Shown here: piece by piece, positions 26,349 through 30,820 of the stretch
Layout of the letters: each line of letters begins with the position of its first letter
Numbering within the stretch: position 1 is the stretch's first letter
Virus record (IMG/VR): IMGVR_UViG_3300006071_000059
Span: 1 to 30,820 of that record
DNA: 30,820 nt
Direction: 5' to 3' (one strand)
From: a virus
The notes under the pieces: model-generated
The model's database searches: none
Told to the model about the DNA's origin: nothing
Seen by the model: the letters and a program-made list of their open reading frames with translations, nothing else
Program-made: the position numbers and the translations under genes

Positions 26349-26675
26349 TTAATCTTTAGCATTAATATCAAAACCAATTTCTCTTTTCAAAACTCTCAAA
26401 GCATTTTTTTTGTTCAATGCTGAAACATAAATGCAATCGGGTTTTTTTGTAATGCTTTTGGGAGCTTTTTTGATTCCTCTTTTTACATCGTGATATTCTA
26501 ATGTTTTTGAAATATCAAATTCCGCAACCTCAATGGTTTTTAGCTTGTGATTTACCTCAAACATTGTATGCCCTTTCTTTGGGTGTGCTGTTCCCAAAAA
26601 TACCGTTTTCTTTTCAACTGAAACTTGCCTTACATTTTCAATTTTGTCCGATTCTTTTTTCTTTAATTCCTTCAT
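26349..26675 (-). CDS. Unknown 108-residue protein after the terminase
   Basis: No named family is recognised. A charged N-terminus (MKELKKKESDKIENVRQVSV) is followed by KKTVFLGTAHPKKGHTMFEV, a set of strands with KTIEVAEFDIS, and a C-terminal part with PDCIYVSALNKKNALRVLKR. The sequence has the look of a compact, conserved phage protein: H-P-K-K-G-H-T near the start and Y-V-S-A-L-N-K-K-N near the end. It lies 13 bases after the large terminase gene, a place where Bacteroidota phages often have a small protein of this type. Role unknown. Confidence 0.65.
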   Translation of the reverse strand: MKELKKKESDKIENVRQVSVEKKTVFLGTAHPKKGHTMFEVNHKLKTIEVAEFDISKTLEYHDVKRGIKKAPKSITKKPDCIYVSALNKKNALRVLKREIGFDINAKD

Positions 26676-26688
26676 TTTTTATTTGGTT

Positions 26689-28728
26689 TTACATTCGACT
26701 ATTTATTCTTTCGCATAACTCTAACCAAGTTAGATTCTTATTTTTTGGGTCTATTAACCTCAAATCAGCAATAAAAATTTCCCTTGATGCTAACCCATAA
26801 ACCGCAACGTCAAAGAAGTGGTTATCCTCTCTTTTTTTCTTCCAAGCAAATCCAACTTCTTGTCCATTTTTAACAACAGGGATACGATGTTCCGATTCAT
26901 AGTGCGAAAAGAAGCTCTTTAGGTTGTATTTACCCTCACTTGGTTGTGGAAAATTCATAAAACCACTAGGCTGACTACCATCAGAACCTTGAATTAAAGC
27001 CATATTTGATGCTAATTGCTCTTTAAGTAGATTAACGTCAAGAATGTATAATAAGCCTTTATTTTCCCTAGAATGGCTTATAATTGGACTATTCTTATCT
27101 GTTGCTCTTGGCTTTTCAACAGTATCTCCTTTTATACCGACTACAAGCCTATCTTTTATGCCTGTAATGAAATTATAGGCTAATTTAGTGAAATGACCTG
27201 TATCTACTAAAGTTATATCAATATCATAGTACAATCCGCTTTCACCCTCTAGTGGCGTGTAGATTATTTCCTTGAATTTATCCCAAACTGAATTTGGCAA
27301 ACCATAATTGAAAGTCCACATTTGTCTGTCAGATTCCCTTTCTCGGTCTTTTTTGTTTCTCCAACGACTTCTTTTAAATGTTCCAACACTACCATGATTA
27401 ACAGAATAGGTTTGACCATTAGAAGTATGGACTACTATTTCCCAATCTAACCTAACATCCTCAATGCCATTTACCATATCCATAATACCACCTAAATCGC
27501 AACAAAGCGAAATCAATACTATCTTACCATTTCCATCAATATCACAAGTCTTATCAGGTATTTTGCCTATTTCGTAAACCCCGATATTACTCATTAAGCT
27601 AGTTGCTCTAGGCGTTGTTCCCCTATCTTCCCATAATTCCCCTAATTGTGTATTTGTAAATACTTTCAATGCATCAATATCAATAGGCTCATTTTTAGGA
27701 CACGCTTTTAACCATTGTCGTACTAAATCGGACCATGATTCAAATCCAGGAGGATTACATAAAGCATTGAAACTATAACTTCTATAACTTGGCTTTTCTG
27801 GAACAGCAGTTGGTACCCATTCACCCGTTAAATTCAAAGCGTATTTGCTTTTGTACTCAATTTTACCACGACATAACTGACATTCGTAGTGTACTGAATT
27901 ATCAATCAACTTATCGTTTTCGTCGAGCACCCACTTAATCCCTCCAAAGGTACCATCTTCACGTTCTACTCTCCAAAGGATAGGTATATATTGTGAACAA
28001 CAAGGACATTTCCAATTCCATTTACGTTTATCGCCCATTTCGTAAACCTGCTCAATGTTTGATATTCCCTTTGTTGTTGGAGAGGACATAAATACTAACC
28101 TACGAGTATCAGCATAAGATTTTGTCCTTGCTATAACCAAATCAAAAATGCTACCCTCTTTTTTATCAGTCTTGGGAGCATCATCATATTCATCAGCCAC
28201 AACTACTTCAACCGAGTGAAAACGTAAATTGGTTGGACTATAAGTAGCATTAATCATGGTACCACCCGTATATTCTTTTTTAAAGTCAGTATCTCCCGTT
28301 CTCTGATTTGCTTTCTTAACTGAACTTGTTTTGAGTAAGCTGCTTAATCCTGAACTTTCCATTACGGTATCAAACCTACCTCGAATAGTATTCTGTACCA
28401 TCTTATCTGAACTTGAAAGAAACATTACATTGGCAGGAGATTCCGCAATATGATAAATCATGCAAGGAATAGCCACAGATTGCGTATAACCTGATTGAGA
28501 ACACTTCATAATAGCAGTAACCTCAACTCCTGAATTTGGCTTCATATTATCCACAACTTCTCTAGTGTAAGGAGAACGATTATAACTGAACAACCCATAG
28601 AATTTAGATTCTGAACTCAAAATCAAATTCTTTTCTGCCCATTCACTAGGAGGAAGCGTTTTCATGCTGAAGTTATAAACGTTCTCCTGAATACGCTTTA
28701 CATTTCGTACTACTATTTCTTTTAGCAT
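26689..28728 (-). CDS. Terminase large subunit, GpA family
   Basis: This 679-residue protein is a GpA-type packaging motor. The ATPase domain has an adapted Walker A MKCSQSGYTQ (residues 74-83), Walker B VEVVVADEYDD (173-183, Asp179-Glu180) and coupling motif SSPTTKG (215-221). A zinc-finger-like CPCC (241-244) and CQLC (283-286) pair follows, as in GpA proteins. The C-terminal half has nuclease-like strands LISLCCDLGG and ITLVDTGHF with acidic residues. It cuts concatemeric DNA, probably at cos, and pumps it into the prohead with the small subunit. Length matches lambda gpA (641). It is not directly followed by the portal: about 2.4 kb of small genes lie between. Confidence 0.92.
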   Translation of the reverse strand: MLKEIVVRNVKRIQENVYNFSMKTLPPSEWAEKNLILSSESKFYGLFSYNRSPYTREVVDNMKPNSGVEVTAIMKCSQSGYTQSVAIPCMIYHIAESPANVMFLSSSDKMVQNTIRGRFDTVMESSGLSSLLKTSSVKKANQRTGDTDFKKEYTGGTMINATYSPTNLRFHSVEVVVADEYDDAPKTDKKEGSIFDLVIARTKSYADTRRLVFMSSPTTKGISNIEQVYEMGDKRKWNWKCPCCSQYIPILWRVEREDGTFGGIKWVLDENDKLIDNSVHYECQLCRGKIEYKSKYALNLTGEWVPTAVPEKPSYRSYSFNALCNPPGFESWSDLVRQWLKACPKNEPIDIDALKVFTNTQLGELWEDRGTTPRATSLMSNIGVYEIGKIPDKTCDIDGNGKIVLISLCCDLGGIMDMVNGIEDVRLDWEIVVHTSNGQTYSVNHGSVGTFKRSRWRNKKDRERESDRQMWTFNYGLPNSVWDKFKEIIYTPLEGESGLYYDIDITLVDTGHFTKLAYNFITGIKDRLVVGIKGDTVEKPRATDKNSPIISHSRENKGLLYILDVNLLKEQLASNMALIQGSDGSQPSGFMNFPQPSEGKYNLKSFFSHYESEHRIPVVKNGQEVGFAWKKKREDNHFFDVAVYGLASREIFIADLRLIDPKNKNLTWLELCERINSRM

Positions 28729-28731
28729 TAC

Positions 28732-29043
28732 CTAAAAATTATGTTCCTCTTTACTTTTAGTACACTTGTCTTTACCTCGTTTCAAAAGTCCTTTCTCAAA
28801 AGTACAATCACATGATTTTGACTTTCCCAATTCTTCAGAAGCCTTTACCTTAAGCTGACTTTCCAATGCATCTTTTACGTTAAAGTAAAATTTCATGCTC
28901 GGAACATTCTTAAAATCAAAAAATCGCTTCAACTGACTTCTATCAATATTTGTGATCTGCTCCAACTTATTCCAATTCAATTCTAATTCTAAACGTATTT
29001 TATCTAAACGTTTAATCTCTGTTTGCCAATTTTTCATTTTCAA
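28732..29043 (-). CDS. HTH-like protein before the terminase
   Basis: This 103-residue protein has a helical N-terminus (WQTEIKRLDKIRLELELNWN), then KLEQITNIDRSQLKRFFDFK, which reads as an HTH (Q-I-T-N-I-D-R-S-Q-L-K-R-F) of the XRE type, and a helix VKDALESQLKVK. The C-terminal 30 residues are basic with two cysteines (KSCDCTFEKGL, KDKCTKS). It overlaps the upstream gene by 32 bases and ends three bases before the large terminase start. It might bind the packaging site or regulate the operon; this is inferred. The Met at 29037 is an alternative start. Confidence 0.55.
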   Translation of the reverse strand: MKMKNWQTEIKRLDKIRLELELNWNKLEQITNIDRSQLKRFFDFKNVPSMKFYFNVKDALESQLKVKASEELGKSKSCDCTFEKGLLKRGKDKCTKSKEEHNF

Positions 29044-29587
29044 ATTGTTTATTTATAATTTCCCAACTACGTTCCCATCCCTCTAAACTCAATTCTTTAT
29101 CCTTTCCAGCAAAACTCATAAACTCCAAACACTTATAAATACTCCTTTCATTATTGTAGCACTCATTTATATAGTCTAAATGCTTATCAAAATCTTCATC
29201 TGTGTAGCGGTAATTATCTTCCGTACGTCTGTCTTTTAGCTTTTGAAGATATTGGTCGAATGATTGGGGGTTAGGGATTAATTGATGTTTAGGGATTAGT
29301 TTATAACGATTACCCCAATTTTCAGGATTAAAAATTCCTTCTATTAAAATATTATTTGGGTTATCAAATCTTTCTGAATATTTTTCTTTCTCAACCTCAA
29401 ACTCTACCCCACTTTCAATAAGTTCTACTTCTTGGGCGGTTAGTTGTTGGACTTGTTTTAAATTATCGTCGTTGGTTAGGATTACTTTATAATCAACTCC
29501 ATCACTTATCATTCCAAACTCTCCTTTTTTAGCTACCTCCCCATTAGTAATGTATATCTTTCCGTTTATTTTGTGAGTGTTTTTCAT
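29012..29587 (-). CDS. Unknown 191-residue protein with THKINGK start
   Basis: No enzyme family is recognised. The first 20 residues MKNTHKINGKIYITNGEVAK match the start of the protein at 29595-29870 (THKINGKI). The N-terminal 60 residues are strand-rich (GEFGMISDGVDYKVILTNDD), then a QQLTAQEVELIESGVEFEVE segment. The C-terminal two thirds are charged, helical and rich in Asn, Tyr and Glu (NECYNNERSIYKCLEFMSFA). It follows the paralogue by 7 bases and overlaps the HTH-like gene. Proteins of this style are widespread in Bacteroidota phages and prophages, usually with no role assigned. Confidence 0.65.
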   Translation of the reverse strand: MKNTHKINGKIYITNGEVAKKGEFGMISDGVDYKVILTNDDNLKQVQQLTAQEVELIESGVEFEVEKEKYSERFDNPNNILIEGIFNPENWGNRYKLIPKHQLIPNPQSFDQYLQKLKDRRTEDNYRYTDEDFDKHLDYINECYNNERSIYKCLEFMSFAGKDKELSLEGWERSWEIINKQFENEKLANRD

Positions 29588-29594
29588 AATCTAA

Positions 29595-29870
29595 TTATCT
29601 ATAAATAATACCATTTTCATTGCATTTTTCACATCCAGCTCCATCGCAAACGCAATAATATTTAATTTTTGTTACAATTTCAATATCTGAAATATCTTCT
29701 ATTTGTCCGCAAATCTCAATTGCACTTGCAGAATAAATACATCCATATTCATCAACCCCCTTTAAAGACACTTCTTTTGTATAAATGTCTATTGTTTCAA
29801 AATATTCATCTATTTCCCAATCAATACTTATTGATTTAATCTTCCCGTTTATTTTGTGTGTTTGTGTCAT
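29595..29870 (-). CDS. Small protein with THKINGK start and cysteine motif
   Basis: I take the Met at 29870 (MTQTHKINGKIKSISIDWEI), because the promoter at 29913-29945 starts transcription near 29905, so a longer frame from 29915 would start upstream of the RNA. The 91-residue product has a strand-rich core and a C-terminal YYCVCDGAGCEKCNENG, a C-x-C-x4-C-x2-C pattern resembling a DnaJ-type zinc-binding repeat. It shares its N-terminal motif and the corresponding DNA with the next gene, so the two starts are probably duplicates. It is the first gene of the packaging operon. Function unknown. Confidence 0.6.
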   Translation of the reverse strand: MTQTHKINGKIKSISIDWEIDEYFETIDIYTKEVSLKGVDEYGCIYSASAIEICGQIEDISDIEIVTKIKYYCVCDGAGCEKCNENGIIYR

Positions 29871-29912
29871 AACTCTCGTTTTAAAAATTCGTTGATTTGT
29901 TTGATTGTTCGA

Positions 29913-29945
29913 CAAACTTACAACATTTTATTTTAATGTTGCAAA
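29913..29945 (-). promoter_or_regulatory. Strong promoter with operator-like dyad for the packaging operon
   Basis: The minus strand has -33 TTTG (29942-29945), a 21-base spacer and -7 TAAGTTTG (29913-29920), matching the Bacteroidota consensus. Inside the spacer CAACATT (29921-29927) and AATGTTG (29935-29941) are a perfect 7-bp dyad, part of a longer imperfect 14-bp one. A repressor bound there would block the polymerase directly. The centre AACATTTTATTTTAATG is nearly the same as at 7058-7073. Confidence 0.75.
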
Positions 29946-29969
29946 TTTATCGAAACTTTTTTTAGGATT

Positions 29970-30713
29970 TTATTTTCTCTCTCCACGAGAACGGATTTCA
30001 GAATACTCTTCAATAAGTTTCTCAATATCAACATCCGACTTTTTTTTAGAATCTTTTACAGTAGTATCTAGTATCTGCTCCAACTCAATCATAATATTAT
30101 TCAAGTCCTCTTTGCTTCCTCCCAACTGCTGAACCATAACCATAGCTATATTTTTAATTTGAGAATGTATAGATTTGAAAACCGCCTTATAGTTTATGGT
30201 CATTACATTTTCAATCATATCCAAAGGCAAAGTATTTCCTGCTTTCTTCTCCAACTCCATCTGCTTCAGTTCAGCATTACGCTCTACCAAAGATAATTCA
30301 GCTTCCTTCCTTCTTATTTCCATCTGCAAAAGAGAATCCCTATGTTTTTTCTGTTCCTGTTGTTCTCTTCTTTCTTGAGCAGATAATTTAACCTCAACCT
30401 CTTTTTCGACTACTATTTTTTGCTTGGTGTTTTGCGACGGAGCAACCCTAACTGAAGCCTTGATTTTACTAGGTTTCTCCAAAACCACTTTTTTTGAATT
30501 TACCCTTGTTTTTGCAGTATTTGAGATATATTTATCGAATACACTTTGGTCTCCACCATTAATCTCCAAAAGATAAGCATAATTTTTAGGATGTTCTGTA
30601 TTCATTAATTTGTTTTTGTCGCAAATTAAACTACCTCTACTTATCCTATTTCTAATCGTGCTACCTACTATATTTAAAGCTAGTCCAAAATTTTTAATAG
30701 TTACTAAAGCCAT
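29970..30713 (-). CDS. Probable terminase small subunit, Nu1-like
   Basis: This 247-residue protein has the expected parts of a Nu1-like small subunit: an N-terminal winged-helix region (MALVTIKNFGLALNIVGSTI, then RNRISRGSL), a basic middle (KASVRVAPSQNTKQKIVVEK), a long coiled coil (about residues 108-160, with RREQQEQKKHRDSLLQMEIR) and a helical end with PLDMIENVMTINYKAVFKSI. Nu1 binds cos through its winged helix and its C-terminus binds the large subunit. Nu1 is 181 residues, so this is longer. Its place upstream of the large subunit supports the call, although three small genes lie between the two. Function rests on pattern and position. Confidence 0.55.
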   Translation of the reverse strand: MALVTIKNFGLALNIVGSTIRNRISRGSLICDKNKLMNTEHPKNYAYLLEINGGDQSVFDKYISNTAKTRVNSKKVVLEKPSKIKASVRVAPSQNTKQKIVVEKEVEVKLSAQERREQQEQKKHRDSLLQMEIRRKEAELSLVERNAELKQMELEKKAGNTLPLDMIENVMTINYKAVFKSIHSQIKNIAMVMVQQLGGSKEDLNNIMIELEQILDTTVKDSKKKSDVDIEKLIEEYSEIRSRGERK

Positions 30714-30733
30714 CTTGTTTTTTGTTTTCTTGT

Positions 30734-30772
30734 TGCGACAAATGTAATAAATTCAAAATATAAAATGTCGCA
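30734..30772 (-). promoter_or_regulatory. Promoter region with TGCGACA dyad before the small terminase
   Basis: TGCGACA (30734-30740) and TGTCGCA (30766-30772) are a perfect 7-bp dyad with 25 bases between. The minus strand has a -7 TACATTTG (30739-30746) overlapping one arm; no -33 TTTG is seen. The 10-mer TGCGACAAAT recurs at 7072-7081 in the promoter before the coiled-coil repeat gene, which suggests one regulator. The next 48 bases to the window end hold no gene I can support. Confidence 0.45.
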
Positions 30773-30820
30773 TTCCCCAAAAAAGGTGACATAGGGAAAT
30801 CAAAGCGGTGCGCAACCCAT

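Noticed and set aside
1-30820. Stop codon reassignment, suggested by the in-frame TAA in the methyltransferase
   Set aside because: Genes throughout the window end cleanly at TAA, TAG and TGA with tight spacing. Only the methyltransferase has an internal stop.
1-30820. Integrase or attachment site that would show a temperate phage
   Set aside because: No tyrosine or serine recombinase motif is present in any frame, and I see no att-like direct repeat. Lifestyle cannot be told from this window.

Overview
This window is most likely part of a tailed double-stranded DNA phage or prophage of a Flavobacterium-like Bacteroidota host. The DNA is very AT-rich. Starts are preceded by A-rich stretches rather than strong Shine-Dalgarno sequences. 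Several promoters fit the Bacteroidota pattern of a -33 TTTG followed after 19-21 bases by a -7 TAnnTTTG. The gene content is purely phage. All genes except one small XRE regulator lie on the minus strand, so transcription runs from high to low coordinates. No integrase, tail tube, tape measure or tRNA gene is visible.

Layout in the direction of transcription: (1) 30.8-24.8 kb: a candidate Nu1-like small terminase, a strong promoter with an operator-like dyad (29913-29945), two related small proteins, a HTH-like protein, a GpA-type large terminase (26689-28728), small unknown and membrane proteins, the lone plus-strand XRE regulator (25873-26103) and a glycine-rich coiled-coil protein. (2) 24.8-16.5 kb: an intergenic region with three hairpins and two promoter-like sites, then a gpW-like joining protein, a lambda-type portal, a receptor-binding cassette (CBM-like protein, BppU-like sandwich, 823-residue fibre), holin-like proteins, a terminator, GH108 endolysin and a spanin-like protein. 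(3) 16.45-16.31 kb: a gene-free promoter-terminator unit, probably a small RNA. (4) 16.3-3.1 kb: a long early operon from a near-consensus promoter (16256-16286). It holds many small genes, a DnaB/RecA-like ATPase, two DNA methyltransferases (the C5 enzyme is split by one in-frame TAA), a RusA-like protein, a NinG/HNH-like protein, a protein with an SSB-like tail, a coiled-coil repeat protein, RecT, a 30-residue membrane microprotein, a YqaJ-like exonuclease and a second gpW-like protein. (5) 3.1-0 kb: terminator, promoter and leader, then S49 prohead protease with nested scaffold, a gpD-type decoration protein with an inserted adhesin-like domain, and the major capsid protein E, cut by the window edge.

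The head proteins (Nu1, GpA, gpW, portal, protease/scaffold, gpD, gpE) form a lambda-like packaging and capsid set. The usual block is broken: about 20 kb of fibre, lysis and replication genes separates portal from protease. Both halves of the structural block start with a similar leader RNA: the same -7 element, a 5-bp hairpin with a GTGA loop, an AAAATTT(A/G)GG box at matching spacing, and then a long terminator-like hairpin. A gpW-like gene lies next to each leader. Together these suggest duplication or rearrangement of a regulatory and structural module, and coordinated control of the two late operons at the RNA level. RecT, the exonuclease, the resolvase-like protein, the ATPase and the SSB-tailed protein form a self-contained replication and recombination set.
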